Positions 1 to 8,883 are shown, numbered from the stretch's first letter. The stretch: 14,568 nucleotides of DNA from an uncultured Treponema sp. (GCA_937890485.1 CALBXN010000253.1:1-14568), one strand, 5' to 3'. Notes: generated by a model from the sequence alone, not told the origin. Numbers and translations are program-made.

Positions 1-626
1 TGGGTTCTATTGAAATGCAAGAAAAAGAAAAAGTATTATATAGATATAACAGAAAAGATGCTAAACTGTTAGTAAATCCTATAGATTTAACCAATTTACT
101 TTCTTTACAAGATGAACAATTAAAAGAAATGGTAGGAGATGGAATAATTCTTGTTTTTGTTGTTATTTTATTGCTTTATCTTGTAATGGGGGCACAGTTT
201 GAATCATTTTCGATACCTATCCTATTAATGATAATTCTACCTCCTGCTTTTTCTGGTGCTTTTTTATTTTTATTAATTTGTAATCAAAGTTTAAATATCA
301 ACAGTATAATAGCACTAGTAGTTCTGTTTGGAACATCAGTAAATAATACAATATTATTATATGAATCATGTATTAATTGTACATTTATTACAAAAGAAAG
401 TGTTATAAAAAGTTGTGTTGAAAAATTTAGGGCTTTGTTAATAACAAATCTAACTACAATATGTGCATTGCTGCCTTTATCTATTGATCCATTCAATATA
501 AATTCACAAACATCTCTATCTATTGCTATTATTGGAGGATTATTATTTTCTTTAATAATTGTATTATTTATTGTACCAATTTTATTTTCTATTGTGTTAC
601 CTAAAAGGAATATTCAGGATGAATAA
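1..626 (+). CDS. RND-family efflux transporter, C-terminal fragment (5' end outside window)
   Basis: This is the C-terminal end of an inner-membrane proton-driven RND pump protein. The reading frame is open from base 3, so the gene starts upstream of the window; the ATG at 15 is internal. The visible part has the layout of the last RND membrane block. A hydrophobic helix is followed by YLVMGAQFESF, which matches the family's YLxLAAQFESF-type turn. Next comes a helix pair ending in SLNINSIIALVVLFGTSVNN, then two more hydrophobic helices and a short charged tail. In the TM10 position, where AcrB has the relay lysine (AKN), this protein has VNN. Asn there is common in other RND branches. The stop overlaps the next RND gene by 8 nt, so the two are probably co-translated and may form a heteromeric pump like MdtB/MdtC. 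Substrate is unknown. No membrane-fusion protein or outer-membrane channel is visible; they may lie upstream. Confidence 0.88.
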   Translation, partial: GSIEMQEKEKVLYRYNRKDAKLLVNPIDLTNLLSLQDEQLKEMVGDGIILVFVVILLLYLVMGAQFESFSIPILLMIILPPAFSGAFLFLLICNQSLNINSIIALVVLFGTSVNNTILLYESCINCTFITKESVIKSCVEKFRALLITNLTTICALLPLSIDPFNINSQTSLSIAIIGGLLFSLIIVLFIVPILFSIVLPKRNIQDE

Positions 627-3534
627 ATCTTGGTATGAAAGAAAAATTTTTGTTTTATTCATTTTTCTTTCAATAACTTTAATTTTCGTTTTTTCGTCAA
701 GAAATATTGAATTAGGAAATTCAGTAAATTCATCTTATGCTATTTTTAGTATAAAATTTCAGTATTATGGAATGGATGCTAGTAATATTGAAAAAATAAT
801 AACAATTCCTCTTGAAGAAAGTATATCTGGTATGAGTGATTTAGTAGAATTTCATTCTTCTATAAATTATGGCGAATCTATTACAACAGCATATTTTAAT
901 AAAAATATAAATTCAAAAAGGGTGTACTTAGAAATAAGAAATTTAGTAGATAATTTATACAACCAATTACCAGCTTCTGTTCAAAAACCACATATTTATT
1001 CTGCTGATAGTGAACAAAATGCGGTAATAAGTATAGCAATAAAAGGAAATAAAAATTTTGATTCTGTAACAAATTATGTTAATACTTCAATAAAACCTAA
1101 AATAGAATCTATAGATGGTATTGCAGAAGTTATAATCATAGGTGAAACCATAAATGAAATTATTGTTGAATTTGATTCAGAAAAGATGGTTAAAAATAAT
1201 ATAAACCCTTCTTCTTTAGCTTCTATTATTCAAGATGCAAATGTGGTAAGCCCTAGTGCTTCTTTTCATAATGATAAAATTAATCAAACTATTTCATTTG
1301 CTACAAAAATAAATAACTTAGATGAGATAAAGAAACTACCTGTTAAAATTGGAGAAGATTATACATCCTTAGAATATTTGGCAAATATAAATATAAAAGA
1401 AAGAGAGACTGAAGAGATAGTAAGGGTGAATGGTGAAAAAGTAATAGCAATTCAGATAATTTCTACATATACGGGAAATTCAATAAAGATTTCGTCAACT
1501 GTAAGAAATATTTTTAAAGATTCACAATTTTCTGAAGATGATTATGTTTTTTTATTTGATAATGGTTTGAAAATGTATAATATGATAAAAAATGTATTAA
1601 TCGCTCTTTTAGAAAGTATTATTTGTGTTGTAATAATAGTTCCTTTATTTTATAAATCAAGAAGAATACCAATTCTTTTAATTGTTTTATTGCCTATAAA
1701 TATATTATGGACTGTATCTGTTTTAAACATTTTTAAAATAAATATTGATCAAAATATACTTGCTGGATTCACTATCGCTATTGGTTTAACTGTTGACCCA
1801 TTTTTGATAATTTCAGAAATAAATGATTATTCAAAAAGTTCACTAATTTTTTATACAAAAATTAAAAGTATTGTTAAATCAATTATTACTTCCTGTTTTA
1901 CAACTTTATTGGTATTAATCCCGTTATTCTTTTTAGATTCAATAGTACCTGGTGTTAAAAAAATTTCACTTTCAATAGGAATTATGTTAATAAATTCTAT
2001 AATAATATCTGTTTTGTTTTATCCATCTTTATTATTTAATAAGAGAAAAGACATTAATGTTATTTCAAATAAAATTAATGTTTTAACATATAAATTAGCC
2101 TACAGCCAAATAAAAATAAAAGTAAGGTCTAAAAAAGCTCTTTTTTATGTCTACTTAGTATTAATTATAATTCCTTTTGTTTTGTTTTTTGTTATAGGAA
2201 AAAACATTTATTTAGAAGAGTCAGAATCTATTATATATGCAACTATTGAATATGCACCCGAGATATCTTCTAAAGTGATAGATACTGATTTACAGAAAAT
2301 AGTTCCGTTGGTAAATAATTCTAAAGATATTAATTTTATTTATACAGAAGCAAGGCAAGGTAGTAGTAGTTTTGATGTTGGTTTTAATGAAAAGGAAATT
2401 AGCAGAAAAGAAATATCTAATAAAATTAATACCTTAAACAAATATTTATCAAATGATGCGTATATATATGTCCCAGAACAAGACGATAATCATAATACAA
2501 AACTTCATCAAATACAATTATCAATAATTGGAGATGATATAAAAATATGTAGAGAATATGCAAAACAAATAGTTAATAGAAGTAGTAAAAACCCATTTGT
2601 TGTACAATCTGTTCTAAACTTTAAAAATCCAGAAATAGAAATTATAATTAATCCAAATAAAGATTATTTAGCCCAAAATAAAACTTCAACTCAATCTTTT
2701 GCTTCTAATCTAAGATGGTTTCTTTTTGGTCCTGTTGTTGATAAATGGTTAGAGGGTAACAAAGAATCAGATATAAGAATTATAGGAGAAAATTCAAGGA
2801 ATATTACTTATTTTGACTTAGAAAATTTACCAGTAGATTTATTAAATACGTCAACTCGTATAAACAATATTGGAAGGATAAAAAAAGAACAGGGAATTGG
2901 AAAAATATATAGATTGGATGGTAGGCGAGTTGCATATTGTACTTTGGTTATAAAGGCAAACAGTACACAAAATTCTATAAAAGTAATAAATAGTATTTTG
3001 GAAAATATAAAATTTGACAAAGGTTACGGTGTTCTTCTACCTAAAGAACTCAAATTTATGAATAAAAATTATAATATTTTACTTTTTAGTTTTTTTATCA
3101 GTGTTATTGGAGTTATATTACTTTTAACTGGTCTTACAGAAAGTTTAAAAAAAACATTATTAATTATCAGTATAATTCCAGTTTCAATAAGTTTACCATT
3201 AATTATTAAATTTATTTTTAAGCTTCCTTTAGAAATGGGTGATGTTGTTGGTATGATTTTAGTAAGTGGTATAAGTGTTAATAATACTATATATATAATA
3301 GAATCAAAAAAATCAAATATATATTTTAAGATTCGAGAAAAAATAAAGAGTATAACTGTAACTTCCTTATCTACAATACTTGGAGCAATCCCTTTATTAT
3401 TATCAAATACAGATAAATTTGCTAAAGATTTATCTTTTTTTATGATTTGGGGAATATTAGCTTCTTTTGTGGCTTCTGTTTTTATGTTTAGCAGTGTATA
3501 TGATAAATTTAATTGTACAGCAAAAAGGATGTAA
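619..3534 (+). CDS. RND-family efflux transporter, second subunit of a tandem pair
   Basis: This is a complete RND-type inner-membrane pump protein of 971 aa, slightly shorter than the roughly 1,000-1,050 aa usual for AcrB-like members. I start it at ATG 619, not at the upstream in-frame ATG 559. At 619 there is an AAAGGA ribosome site 9 nt away and the protein opens with the expected short basic stretch and first helix. The first porter domain shows the GMDASNIEKIITIPLEESI block typical of RND proteins. A central membrane block (about residues 320-520), a second periplasmic part and a last membrane block (about 820-965) follow. The TM4 relay motif reads GLTVDPF: Asp393 matches AcrB Asp407, but the Asp408 position is Pro394. 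The TM10 motif is GISVNN, with Asn888 at the AcrB Lys940 position. The gene is rich in AT and in ATA and AAA codons. It probably works with the overlapping upstream RND gene; substrate unknown. Confidence 0.88.
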   Translation: MNKSWYERKIFVLFIFLSITLIFVFSSRNIELGNSVNSSYAIFSIKFQYYGMDASNIEKIITIPLEESISGMSDLVEFHSSINYGESITTAYFNKNINSKRVYLEIRNLVDNLYNQLPASVQKPHIYSADSEQNAVISIAIKGNKNFDSVTNYVNTSIKPKIESIDGIAEVIIIGETINEIIVEFDSEKMVKNNINPSSLASIIQDANVVSPSASFHNDKINQTISFATKINNLDEIKKLPVKIGEDYTSLEYLANINIKERETEEIVRVNGEKVIAIQIISTYTGNSIKISSTVRNIFKDSQFSEDDYVFLFDNGLKMYNMIKNVLIALLESIICVVIIVPLFYKSRRIPILLIVLLPINILWTVSVLNIFKINIDQNILAGFTIAIGLTVDPFLIISEINDYSKSSLIFYTKIKSIVKSIITSCFTTLLVLIPLFFLDSIVPGVKKISLSIGIMLINSIIISVLFYPSLLFNKRKDINVISNKINVLTYKLAYSQIKIKVRSKKALFYVYLVLIIIPFVLFFVIGKNIYLEESESIIYATIEYAPEISSKVIDTDLQKIVPLVNNSKDINFIYTEARQGSSSFDVGFNEKEISRKEISNKINTLNKYLSNDAYIYVPEQDDNHNTKLHQIQLSIIGDDIKICREYAKQIVNRSSKNPFVVQSVLNFKNPEIEIIINPNKDYLAQNKTSTQSFASNLRWFLFGPVVDKWLEGNKESDIRIIGENSRNITYFDLENLPVDLLNTSTRINNIGRIKKEQGIGKIYRLDGRRVAYCTLVIKANSTQNSIKVINSILENIKFDKGYGVLLPKELKFMNKNYNILLFSFFISVIGVILLLTGLTESLKKTLLIISIIPVSISLPLIIKFIFKLPLEMGDVVGMILVSGISVNNTIYIIESKKSNIYFKIREKIKSITVTSLSTILGAIPLLLSNTDKFAKDLSFFMIWGILASFVASVFMFSSVYDKFNCTAKRM

Positions 3535-3591
3535 GTTATTTAAAATATAATACCTAAAAATCACACCTAACCATATATCTTTCTTCTCCTA

Positions 3592-3620
3592 TTTACAAAA
3601 ATCATATATTTATATATTAT
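3592..3620 (+). promoter_or_regulatory. Probable sigma-70 promoter of the cimA-argGH operon
   Basis: TTTACA at 3592-3597 and TATTAT at 3615-3620 are separated by 17 bp. Each differs from the consensus hexamer by one base. Transcription would start near 3627, about 55 nt upstream of cimA and just before the palindrome at 3641-3656. The region is very AT-rich, so chance matches are possible. No terminator hairpin was seen between the RND gene stop at 3534 and this site. Confidence 0.5.
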
Positions 3621-3657
3621 TGCATATTGAAGTGTTTTTTTTGCATAAATATGCAAT
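3619..3657. promoter_or_regulatory. ARG-box-like operator: palindrome plus half-site spaced 21 bp
   Basis: Positions 3641-3656 form a 16-bp inverted repeat, TTGCATA-AA-TATGCAA. The 18-bp frame 3640-3657 fits the E. coli ArgR consensus WNTGAATWWWWATTCANW at all but two positions. Those two are a symmetric A-to-C and T-to-G change, so dyad symmetry is kept. An identical left half, TTGCATA, lies at 3620-3626, exactly 21 bp upstream, which is the centre spacing of classic paired ARG boxes; its right half is degenerate. The location at the predicted transcription start of an operon containing argG and argH supports arginine repression. The assignment to ArgR is inference; no argR gene is in the window. 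Confidence 0.55.
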
Positions 3658-3681
3658 TTAAGTGTTTAATAGGAATAAATT

Positions 3682-5313
3682 ATGTGTGCTCGTACAAGTT
3701 TTAATGTAAATATTTTAGATTCAACTCTTAGAGACGGTTCCCAAGGAGAAGGAATCAGTTTTTCCGTGCAGGATAAATTACACATTGTTCAAGCTCTTGA
3801 TGAACTTGGCGTAAAATATATCGAAGCAGGAAATCCAGGTTCAAATCCTAAAGATTTAGAGTTTTTTGAAGAAGCTAAAAAACTTTCTTTACAAAATTCT
3901 CAAATTGTAGCCTTTGGAGCAACTCGTCGCAAAGGAATTACTTGCGAAGAAGATTCAAATCTTCAAAGTTTACTTTATGCAGGAACACAAACTGTTGTAA
4001 TCTTTGGTAAATCTTGGGATTTTCAAGTTACTGATATTTTGAAGGCAACTTTAGAAGAAAATCTTGCAATGATTAAAGAAACTGTTGAGTTTTTAGTTGC
4101 CAATGGTCGCAATGTAATTTATGACGCAGAACATTTTTTTGATGCTTGGTATGCAAATCCTGAATACACCCTAAAAACCCTAAAAGCCGCTGTGGAAGGG
4201 GGAGCAAATATTCTTGCTTTATGCGATACAAAAGGTGGCACTATGCCAATGGAAATTCTAAAGGCAACAACTGCTGTTACAAGTGAATTTTCTGGCGTAA
4301 AAACTCCCCAAGGACTTCCTGTAGAAATTGGAATTCACACTCACAATGACGCAGGACTTGCAGTTGCAAACTCTCTTATGGCTGTGGAAGCAGGCGCTTC
4401 TCATATTCAAGGAACTTTGCTTGGTTTTGGAGAGCGCACAGGGAATGCAAATCTTTCTTCAATAATTTCAAATCTTGAATTAAAAATGAATGTTCCTTGT
4501 CTTCCTGAAGGAAAACTAAAACTTTTAACTTCAGTTTGTAAACAAGTGGCAGAAGTTTCTAATCTTCCTTTAGAAAACGGAATGCCTTATGTTGGCTCAA
4601 ACGCTTTTGCACATAAAGCCGGAATGCACATTGACGCTGTAACAAAAAATCCTACTGCATACGAACATGTTAGCCCAGAAACTGTAGGAAACGATAGAGT
4701 TTTCTTGATGAGTGAAGTTGCAGGCCGAGCTACTATCTTAGAAAAAATCCGTAAGTTTGATGCTGGAATTACAAAAGATAATCCTGTTGTATCAGAAATT
4801 GTTACAAAAATGAAAGAAATGGAACATAACGGATATCAGTTTGAAGGAGCTGAAGGAAGTTTTGAACTTATGGTACGCAAAATCATCGGAAAGTATCGAC
4901 CTTTTTTCAAACTTCATTATTATAAAACCATTGGTGAACAACCACGAATTGACGGACTTTTGTGTTCTTTTGCACAATTAAAAATTGAAGTTGACGGCCA
5001 ACTTGCAGTTACTGCTGGAGAAGGGGACGGTCCTGTTCATGCTTTGGACACTGCTTTGCGTTCTGCTTTAGAGCGATTTTATCCAACAGTTAGTACAATT
5101 AGACTTACTGACTACAAAGTGCGTGTTTTGGATTCAAAAAGCGCAACAGGTGCTAAGGTTCGTGTTTTGATAGAAACAACTGACGGCTTAGATATTTGGA
5201 CAACAGTTGGAGTTTCAACCGACATTATCGAAGCTTCATGGCTTGCTTTGGTTGATTCTTTTGAATATAAACTTATTCGAGATATCGAAAAAAAATATAA
5301 AAACTACATTTAG
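3682..5313 (+). CDS. cimA: (R)-citramalate synthase, 2-isopropylmalate/homocitrate synthase family
   Basis: A 543-aa cytoplasmic Claisen-type condensing enzyme. It is expected to join pyruvate and acetyl-CoA into (R)-citramalate, the first step of the threonine-independent route to 2-oxobutyrate and isoleucine. The N-terminal TIM-barrel opens with LDSTLRDGSQGEG (12-24). The metal-binding HTHND motif is at 219-223 and GFGERTGNANL at 248-258. The linker motif AFAHKAGMHIDAVTKNP and a C-terminal regulatory LeuA-dimer domain (about 400-525) follow. Length and motifs fit the long citramalate synthase branch (the Geobacter-type, TIGR00977 style) better than LeuA. One departure is TLLG where LeuA-type enzymes usually have TxNG just before the GERxGN segment. 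AGGAA at 3671-3675 lies 6 nt before the start codon. It is first in an operon with argG, 22 nt downstream, and follows an ARG-box-like site. An isopropylmalate or homocitrate synthase activity cannot be excluded. Confidence 0.85.
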   Translation: MCARTSFNVNILDSTLRDGSQGEGISFSVQDKLHIVQALDELGVKYIEAGNPGSNPKDLEFFEEAKKLSLQNSQIVAFGATRRKGITCEEDSNLQSLLYAGTQTVVIFGKSWDFQVTDILKATLEENLAMIKETVEFLVANGRNVIYDAEHFFDAWYANPEYTLKTLKAAVEGGANILALCDTKGGTMPMEILKATTAVTSEFSGVKTPQGLPVEIGIHTHNDAGLAVANSLMAVEAGASHIQGTLLGFGERTGNANLSSIISNLELKMNVPCLPEGKLKLLTSVCKQVAEVSNLPLENGMPYVGSNAFAHKAGMHIDAVTKNPTAYEHVSPETVGNDRVFLMSEVAGRATILEKIRKFDAGITKDNPVVSEIVTKMKEMEHNGYQFEGAEGSFELMVRKIIGKYRPFFKLHYYKTIGEQPRIDGLLCSFAQLKIEVDGQLAVTAGEGDGPVHALDTALRSALERFYPTVSTIRLTDYKVRVLDSKSATGAKVRVLIETTDGLDIWTTVGVSTDIIEASWLALVDSFEYKLIRDIEKKYKNYI

Positions 5314-5335
5314 AGTCTTTTAATAGGAGTATTTT

Positions 5336-6601
5336 ATGAGTAAAGACAAGGTTATTTTAGCTTATTCTGGTGGACTTGATACAACAGTTATCATTCCTTG
5401 GTTAAAAGAAAACTACGATTATGATGTTATCGCTGTTTGTATTGATGTAGGTCAAGGTGACGATTGGAAAGCAATCAAAGACCGTGCATTAAAAACAGGG
5501 GCAAGTGCATGTTATGTTGTTGATGCTCGTGAAGAATATATTACAGATTACATTTGGCCATCTGTAAAAGCAAACGCAGTTTACGAAGACCAATATTTGC
5601 TTGGAACATCAACTGCTCGTCCTTTAATCGGAAAAATTTTGGTAGAGTATGCTCGTCAAGAAGGTGCTGTTGCAATTTGCCACGGTGCTACAGGAAAAGG
5701 AAACGACCAAGTTCGTTTTGAATTGGCAATTAAAGCTTTTGCTCCAGATTTAAAAGTTATTGCAGCTTGGCGTGATGCAAAATGGGATATGGATAGTCGT
5801 GAAGCAGAAATCAAGTATCTTGAAGATAGAGGACTTGAAGTTCCAATGAAAAAAGACCAATCATATTCTCGTGATGAAAATATCTGGCATCTTTCTCACG
5901 AAGGTTTGGAACTTGAAAAAACTGAAAACGAACCAAATTACAAACACATGCTTAAAAATACTGTTGTTCCAGAAGAAGCACCAGAAGCAGGTGAATATGT
6001 AAAGATTGAATTTGAAAAAGGTATTCCAGTTAGTGTAAACGATAAAAAAATGAGTGCCTTAGAAATTATGACTGAACTCAACAAAATCGGTGGAAGAAAC
6101 GGTGTTGGTTTGGCAGATATTTGCGAAAATCGTTGTGTAGGTATGAAATCTCGTGGTGTTTACGAAACTCCTGGTGGAACAATTTTGTACTTTGCTCACG
6201 AAATGTTAGATCATCTTTGCTTAGACAGAGATACTTATCACTTCAAACAACAAGTTTCTCTAAAAATGAGTGACCTTATCTACGATGGAAAATGGTTTAC
6301 AACTTTGATGGATGCTTGTATGGCTTTTGTTGATAAAACTCAAGAAACTGTTACAGGTTGGGTAAAACTTAAGTTGTACAAAGGTTCTATCCGTGGAGCA
6401 GGAAGTTACTCAAAATACAGTCTTTACAACGAAAGTATTGCTTCTTTTACAACTGGTGATTTATACAATCATCACGATGCTGAAGGATTTATCACATTGT
6501 TCGGATTGCCTTTGAAGGTAAGAGCAATGATGGAACAACAAGTTGGTGAAGGCCAAGCTATCGTTGGAAGCAAAAACTTAAAAAAACGCCCAACAGAGTA
6601 A
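5336..6601 (+). CDS. argG: Argininosuccinate synthase
   Basis: This cytoplasmic enzyme joins citrulline and aspartate, using ATP, to make argininosuccinate, the penultimate step of arginine synthesis. The 421-aa protein is slightly longer than the usual ~400. It begins with the ATP-pyrophosphatase P-loop AYSGGLDTT (9-17). The HGATGKGNDQVRFE segment at 116-129, the GTSTARP block and later family segments such as GRNGVGL are all present. The start has a clear AGGAG (5325-5329) spaced 6 nt. It sits 22 nt after cimA and 19 nt before the preferred start of argH, so all three are very likely co-transcribed. None of the earlier arginine genes (argB, argC, argD, argF or argJ) is in the window. Citrulline must therefore come from genes elsewhere or from uptake. 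I see no missing key residue. Confidence 0.97.
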   Translation: MSKDKVILAYSGGLDTTVIIPWLKENYDYDVIAVCIDVGQGDDWKAIKDRALKTGASACYVVDAREEYITDYIWPSVKANAVYEDQYLLGTSTARPLIGKILVEYARQEGAVAICHGATGKGNDQVRFELAIKAFAPDLKVIAAWRDAKWDMDSREAEIKYLEDRGLEVPMKKDQSYSRDENIWHLSHEGLELEKTENEPNYKHMLKNTVVPEEAPEAGEYVKIEFEKGIPVSVNDKKMSALEIMTELNKIGGRNGVGLADICENRCVGMKSRGVYETPGGTILYFAHEMLDHLCLDRDTYHFKQQVSLKMSDLIYDGKWFTTLMDACMAFVDKTQETVTGWVKLKLYKGSIRGAGSYSKYSLYNESIASFTTGDLYNHHDAEGFITLFGLPLKVRAMMEQQVGEGQAIVGSKNLKKRPTE

Positions 6602-6620
6602 TTTGAATAAGGAACAAAAT

Positions 6621-8042
6621 ATGGAAAAAAGGGATGCAATTTCAGGTGGAAATCACGCAGCGTTGTGGCATGGAAGGTTCAAAGAAGGACCTGATGCAGA
6701 TGCAGTAGCTTTTGAAACATCAATTCATGTTGATGAAAGAATGGCTTTTGACGATATTTCAGGTAGTAAAGCCCATGTTGCAATGTTAGGTGAATCTGGA
6801 ATTATCCCTTCTGAAGAAGCAACTTTGATTATCAAAACTCTTGAAGAAATTTCTCAAGATTTAAAAGATGAAAAACTGAAGATTGATTATTCTGCAGAAG
6901 ATATTCATTCTTTTATCGAAGGGACTTTAACAGACAGAATTGGCGAAGCAGGAAAAAAAGTTCACACAGGGCGCAGTCGTAATGACCAAATTGCTTTAGA
7001 TGAACGGCTATATCTTCGCCATGCAATTCCTACTTTACAAAATAAAATCATCACTTTAATTGAAACATTAACTTGTATTGCAAAAAATCATAAATCTTCT
7101 TTGATGAGTGGATATACTCACATGCAACGGGCTCAACCTGTAACTTTGGCTCATCACCTTTGTGCTTGGTGTTGGATGCTTACTCGTGATAATGATAGAC
7201 TTTCTGATGCTTTAAAGCGAATTGATTTTTCTCCTTTAGGTGCAGGTGCTTTAGCTGGTTCAGGTCTTCCGTTGAACAGAGAACTTGTGGCAGAAAAACT
7301 TGGATTTTCTGGGGTTACACAAAATTCCCTAGATACAGTTTCTGATAGAGATTATTGTATCGAGTTTACTTCCACTTTTTCTTTATTGATGACTCATCTT
7401 TCACGCTTTTGTGAAGAAGTAGTTTTGTGGTCAACAGAGGAATTTAAGTTCATCAATTTATCAGAAAAATGGTCTACAGGTTCTAGCATCATGCCACAGA
7501 AAAAAAATCCAGATTTTGCTGAATTGATTCGTGGTCGCACAGGAAAAGTTTATGGCGATTTGATTGCTCTTCTTACAATGATGAAAGGACTTCCACTTTC
7601 TTATAATCGTGATATGCAAGAGGATAAGGAAAGTTTATTTGATGCCTACGACACAGTTTCTTCTTGTTTAACAATTTTTACTAAAATGATTGGAACTGCT
7701 TCTTGGAATACAGATAGAATGTTTGCTTCTTGTATTGGTGGTTTTGCCAATGCTACAGATGTGGCTGATTATCTTGTTAGAAAGGGAATGCCTTTTAGAA
7801 CTGCCCACGGAGTTGCTGCAAAAGCAGTTCGTATGGGAATTGAATCAAATTGTAATATTGAAGATTTATCAATTCAACAACTTAAAGAATGTTCAGAATT
7901 AATAGAAGATGATATTTTCTCTATGATTACTCCAGAAGCTTGCGTAAATGTAAGAACAGTTACAGGTGGACCTTCTGAAAAATCAGTAGAAAATCAAATT
8001 GTTGCTTTAACAAATTATTGTAATGAATTTTCCCGTAAATAA
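6621..8042 (+). CDS. argH: Argininosuccinate lyase
   Basis: This enzyme splits argininosuccinate into arginine and fumarate, the last step of arginine synthesis; it acts as a cytoplasmic homotetramer of the fumarase/aspartase superfamily. With the start at ATG 6621 it has 473 aa, near the family norm. HTGRSRNDQ is at 115-123, followed by the conserved THMQRAQPVTLAHH helix. The superfamily signature GSSIMPQKKNP is at 287-297, carrying the catalytic serine loop. I prefer ATG 6621 over the in-frame TTG at 6603. AAGGA at 6609-6613 is spaced 7 nt from the ATG, while the TTG lies one base after the argG stop and has no fitting ribosome site. It is followed after 41 nt by the amino-acid-binding lipoprotein, with no terminator between, so the two may share a transcript. 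Confidence 0.96.
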   Translation: MEKRDAISGGNHAALWHGRFKEGPDADAVAFETSIHVDERMAFDDISGSKAHVAMLGESGIIPSEEATLIIKTLEEISQDLKDEKLKIDYSAEDIHSFIEGTLTDRIGEAGKKVHTGRSRNDQIALDERLYLRHAIPTLQNKIITLIETLTCIAKNHKSSLMSGYTHMQRAQPVTLAHHLCAWCWMLTRDNDRLSDALKRIDFSPLGAGALAGSGLPLNRELVAEKLGFSGVTQNSLDTVSDRDYCIEFTSTFSLLMTHLSRFCEEVVLWSTEEFKFINLSEKWSTGSSIMPQKKNPDFAELIRGRTGKVYGDLIALLTMMKGLPLSYNRDMQEDKESLFDAYDTVSSCLTIFTKMIGTASWNTDRMFASCIGGFANATDVADYLVRKGMPFRTAHGVAAKAVRMGIESNCNIEDLSIQQLKECSELIEDDIFSMITPEACVNVRTVTGGPSEKSVENQIVALTNYCNEFSRK

Positions 8043-8083
8043 ACGGTAGAAAATATTTTATCAACTTTAAACGGAGGTTTAAA

Positions 8084-8848
8084 ATGAAGAAAATTTTAGT
8101 TGTTTTAATGGCTTTGTTAGTTTTATTTTCAGTAACAGGCTGTAAAAAACAAGATGCATTTGTTCTTGGACTCGACGATTCTTTTCCACCAATGGGATTT
8201 AGAAACGATGCAAACGAAATTGTTGGTTACGACATTGATTTGGCTTCAGAAGCTTGTAAAAGATTAAATCTTAAACTTGTTTGCCAACCAATCGACTGGG
8301 CTGCAAAAGAACAAGAACTTGCAACAGGTAGTATCGATTGTATTTGGAATGGATTTACAATCACACCAGAAAGACTCGAAGCAATGTCATTTTCAAAACC
8401 ATATCTTGACAATGCTCAAGTTGCAATCGTAAGAACAGATTCAGGATTTGAAACATTAGCAGATTTAGCTGGTAAAAAAATTGGTCTTCAAGCTGGTTCA
8501 AGTGCAGCAGAAGCTGTAGATTCATTACCTGAATTCAAAGCATCTGTAGCAGAAATTGTTGAATTTAAAGACAATTTAACAGCTCTTATGGATCTTGAAA
8601 TTGGTGGTGTTGATGCTGTAATCATGGATATTGTTGTAGGAAGTTATAGCATTCAAACATCTGGAAAAGATTTTGTAGTTCTTGATGAACACTTAACAAC
8701 AGAAGAATACGGAATCGGTTTCCGCAAAGAAGATACAGAATTAAGAGATGCTTTCCAAAAAACACTTGAAGAAATGGCTGCTGACGGAACAGTTGCAGAA
8801 ATTTCTACAAAATGGTTTGGAACTGATATTTCTGTAATCGGAAAATAA
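8084..8848 (+). CDS. Amino-acid ABC transporter substrate-binding lipoprotein
   Basis: A 254-aa family-3 extracellular solute-binding protein that captures an amino acid outside the inner membrane for the ABC importer encoded downstream. The N-terminus is a signal peptide with a hydrophobic core (about 4-17) and a lipobox ending in VTGC, so Cys20 is the likely lipidated residue. The fold's landmarks are present: FPPMGFRND near the start, GYDIDLA, then NGFTITPERLEAMSFSKPY. The Arg of that last motif normally binds the ligand carboxylate. VDAVIMDIVVG carries the Asp that usually binds the ligand amino group. The ribosome site GGAGG (8073-8077) is spaced 6 nt and is among the strongest in the window. 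Ligand is not readable from sequence. Position after argGH makes arginine, citrulline or ornithine attractive, but glutamine or cystine are possible. A terminator separates it from the permease gene, which fits higher expression of the binding protein. Confidence 0.92.
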   Translation: MKKILVVLMALLVLFSVTGCKKQDAFVLGLDDSFPPMGFRNDANEIVGYDIDLASEACKRLNLKLVCQPIDWAAKEQELATGSIDCIWNGFTITPERLEAMSFSKPYLDNAQVAIVRTDSGFETLADLAGKKIGLQAGSSAAEAVDSLPEFKASVAEIVEFKDNLTALMDLEIGGVDAVIMDIVVGSYSIQTSGKDFVVLDEHLTTEEYGIGFRKEDTELRDAFQKTLEEMAADGTVAEISTKWFGTDISVIGK

Positions 8849-8883
8849 TTAATATAAAATCGTATTTTAACGAATTTTTATAG

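Noticed and set aside
559..618. Upstream in-frame ATG that would add 20 residues to the second RND protein
   Set aside because: It lies within the coding region of the first RND gene and adds an atypical hydrophobic stretch before the normal RND N-terminus. ATG 619 has an AAAGGA site at good distance.
1..3534. Possible horizontal transfer of the RND genes because of higher AT content than cimA-argGH
   Set aside because: The FliK-like gene near rplS is similarly AT-rich, so the contrast fits expression-linked codon bias. There are no repeats, integrase or tRNA junction next to the block.
3535..3591. Terminator after the RND gene
   Set aside because: No stem with a following T run could be found. 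The short gap contains only AT-rich sequence before the cimA promoter.
6603..6620. TTG start for argH directly after the argG stop
   Set aside because: No ribosome site fits the TTG, while AAGGA at 6609-6613 is spaced 7 nt from ATG 6621, which gives the normal argH N-terminus.
7690..7902. Open frame of 70 codons in another frame within argH
   Set aside because: It overlaps the conserved argH coding sequence, is repetitive in Leu/Gln/Ile and shows no independent gene signals.
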